Below are positions 1-6,900 of a stretch of DNA of 14,475 nucleotides, one piece after another (position 1 is the stretch's first letter; each line of letters starts with the position of its first letter). Both the position numbers and the translations under genes were made by a program. Location of the stretch: positions 1 through 14,475 of the forward strand of contig CAJOOV010000049.1 in the NCBI GenBank assembly GCA_905236265.1, read 5' to 3'. The stretch comes from an uncultured Oscillospiraceae bacterium (lineage in GTDB: Bacteria; Bacillota; Clostridia; Oscillospirales; Oscillospiraceae). Below the pieces are notes generated by a model. The model did no database searches. It was given only the letters and a program-made list of their open reading frames with translations, and was not told the origin of the DNA.

Positions 1-640
1 CGTAAGAGTAAAGAACAACTCCTTTTGACATTCTGGTTCCAGCAACGGTGAAAGAACTGGTTCCGTCGATTATCTCACTGGAGCTGTTCACTTTGGTAGG
101 CCACCATTCGGCCGGCTCCACACTATCGGGCGCATCTGGGACAGTTGGTTTTGAAGGGCTACTAGATTCTAATTCCTCCTCAAGACGTTTGATATCTTCC
201 TGTAATTCGTAGTTTTTTGCCTTGAGTCCTTCGTTCTCAACTAGTAACTCCTCATTTTTTGCCTGAATCTCTTTATTATCGTTTTCAAGATTAGCCTTTT
301 GAGATTTTAACGTCTCGACTTCTTCTTGCAAGTCTAAAATCAATTTGCCGTTGTCAGATTCAACACTGTCTGATTCCGCAATTTGCTCCTGCAACTGAGT
401 GGTATTCTCTTGAAGCACGGCGTAATTGTTCTGCAGGGTGAAGGCTCCGTAGAGAGTAAACAGTGCGCAAATTCCTGATAACATGCTAAAAACAGTGGGT
501 AACACTAGATGAATTGTAGCGCCAATGTCTGAGCGACTAGTATCATCAGTTTTTTCCTTATGCAAGCCGATAACGGCTGCTATTATAGCACCAGTTGCAG
601 AAATAATCGCCGAAATAATAGTAGCTTTCCCCAAATCCAT
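1..640 (-). CDS. Membrane-anchored coiled-coil protein, partial (3' end outside window)
   Basis: An open frame runs without a stop from an ATG at 640 down to the left edge, giving 213 residues and no C-terminus. The start has a purine-rich ribosome binding site (AAGGGGG) about 8 bases upstream. Two hydrophobic segments, at roughly residues 6-26 and 42-67, are joined by a short charged loop. A long Glu/Lys/Gln/Leu-rich coiled coil follows at about 69-157, then a Ser/Pro linker and a Trp-Trp pair near 176. The last visible residues (about 180-213) resemble the start of an NPCBM/NEW2-type beta-sandwich carbohydrate-binding domain, but this is a weak impression. Base composition is very unlike the neighbours: 41 of 120 bases are G or C at 241-360, against 43 of 60 at 4081-4140 in mfd. 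It lies downstream of rpmA, where many Firmicutes carry obg, which suggests insertion or rearrangement. I cannot assign a function; a cell-envelope sensor or host-interaction role would be guesswork. Confidence 0.8.
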   Translation of the reverse strand, partial: MDLGKATIISAIISATGAIIAAVIGLHKEKTDDTSRSDIGATIHLVLPTVFSMLSGICALFTLYGAFTLQNNYAVLQENTTQLQEQIAESDSVESDNGKLILDLQEEVETLKSQKANLENDNKEIQAKNEELLVENEGLKAKNYELQEDIKRLEEELESSSPSKPTVPDAPDSVEPAEWWPTKVNSSSEIIDGTSSFTVAGTRMSKGVVLYSY

Positions 641-662
641 AACATCAACCCCCTTCCCCACG

Positions 663-691
663 ATTTTACCATGCTTTTCCTGCATGTGCAA
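663..691 (-). promoter_or_regulatory. Sigma-A-type promoter for the coiled-coil membrane gene
   Basis: Read on the minus strand, a TTGCAC -35 (686-691) and a TAAAAT -10 (663-668) are separated by exactly 17 bases. The -10 matches the consensus at five of six positions and the -35 at three of six. The start codon at 640 lies about 23 bases downstream of the -10. The terminators between rpmA and this promoter suggest the gene is transcribed separately. Confidence 0.6.
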
Positions 692-722
692 GGTTCGACG
701 CTATCAAGAAAGAAAAGGGCAG

Positions 723-755
723 AAAAAACACCCTGAACGGTGAAGTCCAGAGCGT
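723..755 (-). terminator. Second, diverged intrinsic terminator after rpmA
   Basis: On the minus strand, bases 755-745 pair with 738-728 (11 pairs, three of them G-T) around a 6-base loop, and a run of six T follows (723-728). It is a degenerate copy of the terminator at 842-874: both share the AAAAAAC, CCCTGAACGG and GTCCAGAGCGT blocks in the same order. It would act as a back-up terminator for the ribosomal protein operon. Confidence 0.6.
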
Positions 756-764
756 ACCCTGTAG

Positions 765-784
765 GGGCGATTCACAAATCGCCC
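765..784. repeat. Short palindromic element between the two terminators
   Basis: GGGCGATT (765-772) pairs perfectly with AATCGCCC (777-784) around a CACA loop, preceded by GTAG. The form, a G-run arm with a variable palindromic core, resembles small dispersed intergenic palindromes that I recall from GC-rich gut Clostridia. Dispersal cannot be tested from one window. The rest of the 641-888 spacer holds two terminators and one promoter but no gene that I can support. Confidence 0.5.
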
Positions 785-836
785 TCTGGGCTGACCAGCC
801 GTGCCGCCCATACCTCCCCCAGTCCCGGAAACCCCG

Positions 837-874
837 ACAAAAAACGCCCTGAACGGCAACCGTCCAGAGCGTTT
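837..874 (-). terminator. Intrinsic terminator of the rplU-prp-rpmA operon
   Basis: On the minus strand, bases 874-860 pair with 856-842 to make a 15-pair stem (two G-T pairs) with a 3-base loop. The T-rich tail corresponds to the A-run at 839-844. It begins 15 bases after the rpmA stop codon. Confidence 0.88.
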
Positions 875-888
875 CTCATTCCAGATCA

Positions 889-1173
889 TTACTGGGGCAG
901 CTCGACAATAGAGACCTGCTTGCGATCCTTGCCCTTGCGCTCGAAACGGACAGTGCCGTCCTTGAGTGCGAACAGGGTGTCGTCCTTGCCCTTAGCCACA
1001 TTGGTGCCGGGGTGGATCTTGGTGCCACGCTGACGCACCAGAATGTTGCCGGCCAGCACGAACTGACCGTCAGCACGCTTCACGCCCAGCCGCTTGGACT
1101 CGGAGTCACGGCCATTCTTGGTGGAGCCGCCGCCCTTCTTGTGGGCGAAGAACTGCAGAGAGATATTCAGCAT
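889..1173 (-). CDS. rpmA: 50S ribosomal protein L27, with cleavable N-terminal extension
   Basis: L27 is a large-subunit ribosomal protein whose N-terminus reaches the peptidyl transferase centre. The 94-residue product begins MLNISLQFFAHKKGGGS, the Firmicutes form in which a short leader precedes the conserved AHKKGGGS start of the mature protein. In Staphylococcus this leader is removed by Prp after the second Phe; by analogy the cut here falls after residue 9. The internal GRDSESKRLGVK and RQRGTKIHPG blocks are classic L27. The ATG at 1173 is chosen because GGAGGTG lies about 8 bases upstream, overlapping the end of prp, and because the leader starts exactly there; the frame stays open to 1377 but that stretch overlaps prp. 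The gene is 5 bases downstream of prp, co-transcribed with rplU and prp, and followed by a strong terminator. Confidence 0.97.
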   Translation of the reverse strand: MLNISLQFFAHKKGGGSTKNGRDSESKRLGVKRADGQFVLAGNILVRQRGTKIHPGTNVAKGKDDTLFALKDGTVRFERKGKDRKQVSIVELPQ

Positions 1174-1178
1174 CGGTA

Positions 1179-1508
1179 TTACACCTCCATAACGTTGAGA
1201 TAGTCGGGGTAATCCTGACGCAGGGCAGTGAGATAGACCATCATGCCCGTCAGGAGATTCTGGCAGGTATACTCGTCCTCGTCGGACAACCCGCCAGGGA
1301 GGTGGAGGGAGATATGAGGCTCGTCCGGCTGGATTTTCACCGCCGCCGCCAGCCCCAGCACATCGTTGACGGTACACTCCACCAGCTGGAGCGCAGCCAC
1401 CACCGTGTTGCAGATGAGGTCGGCGCCTTCCTCAGCGTATCCGCTGTGTCCCCGCACGTCCACGCTGACGATGCGGGAGCCCTCCATATGAAATGCTACG
1501 TTGGTCAT
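1179..1508 (-). CDS. prp: Ribosomal-processing cysteine protease Prp
   Basis: Prp (YsxB family) removes the N-terminal extension of L27, a step that is essential in Staphylococcus aureus. The 109-residue product carries the expected catalytic pair in GHSGYAEEGADLICNTVV: His21 and Cys33, 12 residues apart, as in the characterised enzyme (His22 and Cys34). Length is typical. The gene sits between rplU and rpmA, the hallmark Firmicutes arrangement, next to its substrate. Its ATG shares one base with the rplU TGA stop (TGATG) and no convincing ribosome binding site precedes it, so translation is probably coupled to rplU. Confidence 0.95.
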   Translation of the reverse strand: MTNVAFHMEGSRIVSVDVRGHSGYAEEGADLICNTVVAALQLVECTVNDVLGLAAAVKIQPDEPHISLHLPGGLSDEDEYTCQNLLTGMMVYLTALRQDYPDYLNVMEV

Positions 1509-1822
1509 CAGCCGGCAATGATCTTACCGATGGTCACCTTGGTGTAGGGCTGACGGTGACCCTGCGTGCGCTTGTAGCCACGCTTGGGCTTGTACTTCAG
1601 GACACGGATCTTCTTGCCCTTACCGTTCTTCACCACGGAGGCCTCCACCTTTGCGCCCTCCACCACGGGAGTGCCGAAGGTTGCCTTCTCCCCGTCGATC
1701 ACAGCCAGAACCTGATCGAAGGTCACAGTCTCACCGGCATCCACAGGCAGCTTCTCGATGAACAGGGTGTCGCCCTCGTTTACCTTGTACTGCTTGCCGC
1801 CGGTCACAATAATTGCGGTCAT
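1508..1822 (-). CDS. rplU: 50S ribosomal protein L21
   Basis: L21 is a large-subunit ribosomal protein that binds 23S rRNA. The 104-residue product starts MTAIIVTGGKQYKV and ends with the conserved KPKRGYKRTQGHRQPYTKV segment, the L21 signature, followed by IGKII. The ATG at 1822 is preceded by AGAGGTG about 8 bases upstream; longer in-frame extensions read through the leader and are not credible. It is the first gene of the rplU-prp-rpmA operon. Confidence 0.97.
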   Translation of the reverse strand: MTAIIVTGGKQYKVNEGDTLFIEKLPVDAGETVTFDQVLAVIDGEKATFGTPVVEGAKVEASVVKNGKGKKIRVLKYKPKRGYKRTQGHRQPYTKVTIGKIIAG

Positions 1823-1901
1823 GCGATTGCACCTCTTTCCTTTATCACGGACTCGCTCTCGGGGCGCAGGCGTACCTGTCTTTCGGCCCCTTTGATGCGG
1901 C
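1823..1901 (-). promoter_or_regulatory. Structured rplU leader, candidate L21 autoregulatory element
   Basis: The untranslated leader between the predicted transcription start (near 1901) and the rplU ribosome binding site folds at 1861-1890. An outer GGGGC/GCCCC stem encloses an asymmetric internal loop (CGAAAGA) and an inner CAGG-TACG-CCTG hairpin. Low-GC Gram-positive bacteria are known to carry an L21 leader thought to bind L21 as a feedback switch. The position and size fit, but I cannot confirm a match to that family without a covariance search. Confidence 0.5.
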
Positions 1902-1907
1902 TCTCCC

Positions 1908-1936
1908 ATTCTATCAGCGCCCGTGCTGCTTGTCAA
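1908..1936 (-). promoter_or_regulatory. Sigma-A promoter of rplU-prp-rpmA
   Basis: A perfect TTGACA -35 (1931-1936) and a TAGAAT -10 (1908-1913) are spaced by 17 bases on the minus strand. The DNA just upstream is AT-rich and contains a 7-base inverted repeat (TGGTCAT at 1937-1943, ATGACCA at 1957-1963), which could be an UP-like element or an operator. The rest of the spacer to the divergent prs promoter (1964-2092) is A/T-rich with no gene that I can support. Confidence 0.88.
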
Positions 1937-2092
1937 TGGTCATTTTGGAATTTTTTATGACCAAAACATAGAAAAATACCTTAAACAAAGAAACGGCACA
2001 AAACGAAACCGACAATTTTCACCAAAAACCGCTCTATTCTTTTGTGCAACAGGGAAATCTCCCGGTTTTTATTGATTTTTTCCTGTTTTTCA

Positions 2093-2121
2093 TTGGACAA
2101 ACGGACATTGTTTGCTATAAT
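2093..2121 (+). promoter_or_regulatory. Sigma-A promoter of prs
   Basis: TTGGAC (2093-2098) and a perfect TATAAT (2116-2121) are separated by 17 bases. It is divergent from the rplU promoter. The transcript would have a leader of about 78 bases that includes a GC-rich stretch (2141-2157) but no clear terminator or riboswitch. Confidence 0.85.
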
Positions 2122-2205
2122 AGGCACAGAACCCAATCCGGGGCGGGGGCCCTGAGCGCACAGATACATCCATCTGATATGATACTAAGAGGAGCGCATG
2201 ACGTT

Positions 2206-3198
2206 ATGATTTCACACGGTAAGGATATCAAGATCTTTGCAGGCAGTTCCAACCAGAAGCTGGCAAGGGAGATCTGCTCCAATCTGGGAGTGCAGCTTGG
2301 CAACTCCGAGTGCGGCCGGTTCTCCGACGGGGAGAGCTTCGTCTCCTTTTATGAGACGGTGCGCGGCAGCGATGTGTTTCTGATCCAGTCCACCTGCGCC
2401 AACGGCGTGCGGGGCACCATGGACTACCGCTCCGTCAACGACAACCTGATGGAGCTGTGCATTATGATCGATGCCTGCAAGCGTGCCTCCGCAGGGCGCA
2501 TCACCGCAGTCATCCCCTACTACGGCTATGCCCGTCAGGACAGAAAGACCAAGCCCCGTGACCCCATCTCCGCCAAGCTCACCGCCAATATGCTGGTCAG
2601 CTCCGGGGTGGATCATGTGCTGACCATGGACATCCACTGCACCCAGATTCAGGGCTTTTTTGACATCCCCATGGACAATATGCCCGGCTCCCCCTTGTTT
2701 GTGAAATACTTCAAGGAGCAGTTCGCCGGACGGGAGGAGAGCACCGTGGTCGTCTCTCCCGACGTGGGCTCCGTCTCCCGTGCCCGTGCCTTCGCCCAGA
2801 AGATGAACCTGCCTCTTGCCATTGTGGACAAGCGCCGCCAGAAGGCCAACCACTCCGAGGTGAAGAACATCATCGGCGACGTGCGGGACAAGGACGTGAT
2901 TCTGCTGGACGACATGGTGGACACCGCCGGCTCCCTGTGCGGGGCTGCCCGTGCGCTGGTGGAGAACGGCGGAGCCAGAAGCATCCACGCCTGCGCCACC
3001 CACGGCGTACTCTCCGGCCCTGCGCTGGAGCGGATTGAGAACAGCGTGCTGGAGGAGCTGGTATTTCTGGATACCATTCCCATGCCCGAGGCGGGCAAGC
3101 GCAGCAGCAAGCTGAAATACCTCTCCGTGGCAGGGATGTTTGCCGACGCCATCGGCAGAATCTACAACGAAATCTCTATCTCTCCCATCTTCTCCTGA
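2206..3198 (+). CDS. prs: Ribose-phosphate pyrophosphokinase (PRPP synthetase)
   Basis: The enzyme transfers pyrophosphate from ATP to ribose 5-phosphate, making PRPP for purine, pyrimidine, NAD, histidine and tryptophan synthesis. The product has 330 residues (the family is usually about 310-320). Visible motifs are the ATP-binding loop YYGYARQDRK (105-114), the DIHCTQIQGFFDIP segment with its metal-site His, the KRR catalytic-loop segment, and the PRPP/ribose-phosphate loop DDMVDTAGS (235-243). The extra length comes partly from an insertion of about ten residues (near 66-76) in the normally compact QSTCAPVNDN loop. The ATG at 2206 is the best start by homology. The AAGAGGAG site ends 11 bases upstream, rather far, and a 3-codon ATG-ACG-TTA-TGA reading frame (2198-2209) lies between and overlaps the start. 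An upstream in-frame ATG at 2179 lacks a ribosome binding site. Confidence 0.96.
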   Translation: MISHGKDIKIFAGSSNQKLAREICSNLGVQLGNSECGRFSDGESFVSFYETVRGSDVFLIQSTCANGVRGTMDYRSVNDNLMELCIMIDACKRASAGRITAVIPYYGYARQDRKTKPRDPISAKLTANMLVSSGVDHVLTMDIHCTQIQGFFDIPMDNMPGSPLFVKYFKEQFAGREESTVVVSPDVGSVSRARAFAQKMNLPLAIVDKRRQKANHSEVKNIIGDVRDKDVILLDDMVDTAGSLCGAARALVENGGARSIHACATHGVLSGPALERIENSVLEELVFLDTIPMPEAGKRSSKLKYLSVAGMFADAIGRIYNEISISPIFS

Positions 3199-3240
3199 GC
3201 GGCGCCGGGAGAGAGGGCGAATCAAATCAAACCGCATCGA

Positions 3241-3271
3241 AAAGGGGGTACCGTGACCGGTACTCCCCTTT
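3241..3271. other. Strong hairpin in the prs-pth spacer
   Basis: Bases 3241-3253 pair with 3258-3271 in 13 pairs with one bulged T (3264) around a TGAC loop. The arms begin AAAGGGG and end CCCCTTT, but only three T fall at the 3' end and none after, so it is a weak terminator at best. It may partly attenuate read-through from prs to pth or protect the prs transcript end. No separate promoter for pth was recognised, so pth and mfd probably depend on read-through past it. Confidence 0.5.
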
Positions 3272-3300
3272 GGTGCGTTGCGGAAAAAGGAGCAATTACC

Positions 3301-3894
3301 ATGTTTTTCCAGAAAAAACCCATCTCCGGGGTGGAGTGGATTATCTGTGGGCTGGGCAACCCCGGCAGGGAGTACGACAACAGCCGCCACAACGTGGGCT
3401 TCACCGTGGCGGAGGAGCTGAGCCGGAAGCACGGCATTGACCTGCGCCGGGTGCGCTTCAAGGCGCTCACGGGAACCGGGGAGATCGGGGGGCATAAGGT
3501 GCTGCTGATGAAGCCCAACACCTATATGAACCTCTCCGGCACCGCCCTGCAGGAGGCGGCGGCGTTTTACAAGGTGCCGCCCCAGAAGTGTCTGGTCATC
3601 TCCGACGACGTGTCTCTGGAGCCGGGGCGGCTGCGCCTGCGGCGAAACGGCTCCGCCGGAGGACACAACGGCCTGAAGAGCATTATCAATATGCTGGACT
3701 CTCAGGACTTTCCCCGTGTGAAGGTGGGGGTGGGGCAAAAGCCCCACCCGGACTATGACCTTGCGGACTGGGTGCTGGGGAAGTTCCCGCCCCAGCAGCG
3801 GGAGACCATGGCGCAGGCCGCTGTGCGGGGTGCCGATGCGGTGGAGTGTATTTTAAAGGAAGGCATGGATAAGGCCATGAGCCGGTATAATTGA
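3301..3894 (+). CDS. pth: Peptidyl-tRNA hydrolase
   Basis: Pth cleaves the ester bond of peptidyl-tRNAs that drop off the ribosome, recycling tRNA. The 197-residue product carries all the bacterial Pth landmarks: Asn20 in GLGNPG, catalytic His30 in SRHNVGF, Asn77 in KPNTYMNLSG, Asp102 in ISDDVSLEPG, and Asn123 in GGHNGLKS. The start at 3301 is preceded by AAAGGAG at 8 bases; the frame opens at a GTG at 3253, but that lies inside the spacer hairpin. A short non-conserved leader (MFFQKKPISG) precedes the first conserved strand. Placement directly upstream of mfd is the common Firmicutes order. Confidence 0.97.
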   Translation: MFFQKKPISGVEWIICGLGNPGREYDNSRHNVGFTVAEELSRKHGIDLRRVRFKALTGTGEIGGHKVLLMKPNTYMNLSGTALQEAAAFYKVPPQKCLVISDDVSLEPGRLRLRRNGSAGGHNGLKSIINMLDSQDFPRVKVGVGQKPHPDYDLADWVLGKFPPQQRETMAQAAVRGADAVECILKEGMDKAMSRYN

Positions 3895-3910
3895 CACAGA
3901 ACCCATTTTC

Positions 3911-3941
3911 TGCCTCCGGCACGTCACCTGCGCCGGAGGCA
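3911..3941. other. Perfect inverted repeat between pth and mfd
   Basis: TGCCTCCGGC (3911-3920) is exactly complementary to GCCGGAGGCA (3932-3941) around an 11-base loop. No T-run follows, so it is not a classical terminator. It ends 17 bases before the mfd start, close to the GAGG ribosome binding site, and could modulate mfd translation or mRNA stability. Confidence 0.5.
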
Positions 3942-3958
3942 CCTGATACGAGGCTTTT

Positions 3959-6900
3959 ATGAAGAAACTGACTGAAATTTTCTCCCATATCCCGGAGGCG
4001 GAGGAGCTGCGTGCCAATCTGGACGCAGGGCGCTCCCCTATTGCCCTGTCCGGGCTGTCCGATGTCCACCGGGCGCATCTGGCGGCGGCGCTGGGGGAGC
4101 AGATGGGGCTTGCGGTGGTGATGATCGTCCCCGACGAGAGCGAGGGCAGCCGCATTGCCGCCGACCTTGCCGCCTTCACCGGGGAGATGCCTCCCCTGCT
4201 GGCGGGGCGGGAGTTCACCTTTCACGACGCCTCCGTCTCCCGTCAGTGGGAGCACCGGCGGCTGAGGGTGTTCTCCATGCTGCAAAACCGCCGCTGTCCC
4301 TTCCTGATTGCCACGGTGGAGGGACTGATGCAGCGCACCATTCCCCCGGCGGCGCTGAAAAAGACTGCCCTGACGCTGGAGGTGGGAGAGCAGACGGATC
4401 TGCAGGCGCTGCCCCGCAGGCTGACGCAGGCGGGGTATGTGCGCTGCGAGCAGGTGGAGGGACAGGGACAGTTCGCCCTCCGGGGCGGGATTCTGGACGT
4501 GTTCCCGCCCAATCTGGAGGCTCCTGTCCGGGCGGAGTTCTGGGGGGACGAGGTGGACACCATGGGCGCCTTCGACCCGTCCACCCAGCGGCGCACGGAG
4601 AACCTGCGCCGGGTGGAGCTGCTGCCTGCCGCCGAGGTGCTCCCCGGCCTTGCCCCCGGCGGGGCTGCGGGACTGGTGGAGGCGCTGGAGGGGGAGGCAA
4701 GGGCGCTGCAAAAGACCGCCTCCCGCTCTCAGAAGGCGAAAAACCTCCTCTCCACCCTGGGGCAGGACAGCGAAAAGCTGGCGCAGCTCCAGAGCTTTGC
4801 CGCCGCCGACCGGTATCTGGATCTGATCTATCCGGAGTTTGCCTGCGGGGCGGACTATCTGCCCGAGGCGGCGCTGGTGCTGTGGGCGGAGAGCGGCAAG
4901 TGCCGCAGCGCCGGAGAGCACTATCTGTGGCGGCTCACGGAGGACATGGATGCCCTCACCGCAGCGGGCACCCTCCGGGGGGAGGGGCTGCGCCTTGCCG
5001 CCGACTGGAAGGGCTTTGCCCGGCGGCTGACCAGGGAGTACCCTGCCGCCTATCTGGATGCCTTTCTGGTCACGGATTTCCCGGTAGACCCGGTGGCAAA
5101 GCTGAGCCTGCGCTGTAAGCAGCTCCCCTCCTTCGGCGCCAGTCTGGAAACCGCACTGGGGGATCTGCAGCACTACCAGAGAGACGGCGTGGCCACGGTG
5201 GTGCTGTGCGCCACACAGGGGCGGCTGAAGGCGCTGATGACCCTGCTGCAGGAGCATCAGGTCACGGCGGCGCTGGATCTGAATCTGGAGCGGCTGCCCC
5301 GGCCGGGACAGACCGTGCTCACCATAGGCGGGCTGTCCGCCGGGATGGAATACCCCGGCTTTGCCATACTCACCGAGGGGGCGGCGCAGGTGCGCCGCCA
5401 GCGGCGGCAGTCCAAGTCCGACAAGGCCACCAACCGCCAGAAGCTGGAGAGCTTCACCGACCTGAGCGTGGGCGATCTGGTGGTTCACGAGACCCACGGC
5501 ATCGGCAGGTTCGTGGAGCTGGTACAGATGCGGGTGGACGGCGTGGACAAGGACTATATCAAGCTGGCCTATTCCGGCTCCGACACCCTCTATGTCCCCG
5601 CCACCCAGCTGGACATGGTGAGCAAGTATATTGGCGGAGGCGAGGAGGCAAACCAGCACACAAAGCTCTCCAAGCTGGGGGGCACCGAGTGGGCTAAGGC
5701 AAAGCGCAGGGCGAAAAAAGCCACGGAGGAGCTGGCAAAGCAGCTCATCCAGCTCTATGCCCAGCGCCAGCGCCGCCCCGGCTACGCCTTCCACCCTGAC
5801 GACCCATGGCAGCAGGAGTTCGAGGATAAATTCGAGTACGAGGAGACAGAGGATCAGCTCCGCTGTGTGCGGGAGATCAAGGAGGACATGGAAAAGGCAG
5901 TGCCCATGGACCGGCTTTTGTGCGGGGACGTGGGCTACGGAAAGACGGAGGTTGCCCTTCGGGCGGTGATGAAGTGCGTTTTGGAGGGCAAGCAGGCGGC
6001 CATCCTTGCCCCCACCACGGTGCTGGCCAACCAGCACTACCAGACTGCCGTGCAGCGCTTTCAGGGCTTTCCCGTGAAAATCGCCGTGGTGAGCCGGTTC
6101 CAGACGGCAAACCAGATGAAGCTCATTTTAAAGGATCTGGAGAAGGGGCTGGTGGATGTGCTCATCGGCACCCACAGGCTCTTCTCCAAGGACATTCAGT
6201 TCCGGGATCTGGGGCTGCTGGTGGTGGATGAGGAGCAGCGCTTCGGCGTGGGTCAGAAGGAGAAACTGAAGGAGCGGTTCCGGCAGGTGGATGTGCTGAC
6301 CCTCTCCGCCACGCCCATTCCCAGAACCATGAATATGGCTCTCTCCGGGCTGCGGGATATGTCCACGCTGGAGGAGCCGCCCATGGACCGCCAGCCGGTG
6401 CAGACCTATGTGATGGAGCACAACTGGGGAATGCTGGCCGATGCCATGTCACGGGAGATCGGCAGAGGCGGGCAGGTCTACTACCTCCACAACCGGGTGG
6501 AAAGCATCGAGCGCACCGCCCTGCAGCTTCGTGACCTGCTGGGGGAGGATGTCACCATTGACATTGCCCACGGCAAGATGACGGAGGAGCAGCTCAATGC
6601 CGTGATGAGCGGGGTGATCTCCGGGGAGACGCAGGTGCTGGTGTGTACCACCATTATCGAGACGGGCATTGACATTCCCAACGTGAACACCCTGATTATT
6701 GAGGATGCGGACAAAATGGGGCTTGCCCAGCTCCACCAGATCCGGGGCAGAGTGGGGCGCTCCTCCCGGCGCGCCTACGCCTATCTCACCTACCGCCGGG
6801 GAAAGGAGCTCTCCGACATCGCCTCCCGCCGCCTCAGCGCCGTGCGGGAGTTTGCGGAGTTCGGGGCGGGCTTCAAAATCGCCATGCGGGATCTGGAGAT

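Noticed and set aside
525..743. 72-codon plus-strand frame antisense to the coiled-coil gene
   Set aside because: It overlaps the first membrane segment of the opposite gene, its promoter and a terminator copy, and it has no ribosome binding site.
740..1033. Plus- and minus-strand frames across the terminator region and rpmA end
   Set aside because: They cross the rpmA terminator or coding sequence and show no ribosome binding site or known domain.
1174..1377. Upstream extension of the rpmA frame
   Set aside because: It lies wholly over prp. The conserved L27 leader starts at 1173, right after a ribosome binding site.
3241..3271. Full intrinsic terminator isolating prs from pth
   Set aside because: The stem is strong, but no T-run follows it and no promoter for pth was found, so I list it only as a hairpin.
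2212..3747. 511-codon open frame on the minus strand across prs and pth
   Set aside because: It is antisense to two certain genes, is rich in His/Gly/Leu as expected from reverse reading of GC-rich codons, and has no recognisable domain.
3686..6037. 783-codon open frame on the minus strand inside mfd
   Set aside because: It is a shadow of mfd in a GC-rich frame, with no domain and low-complexity composition.
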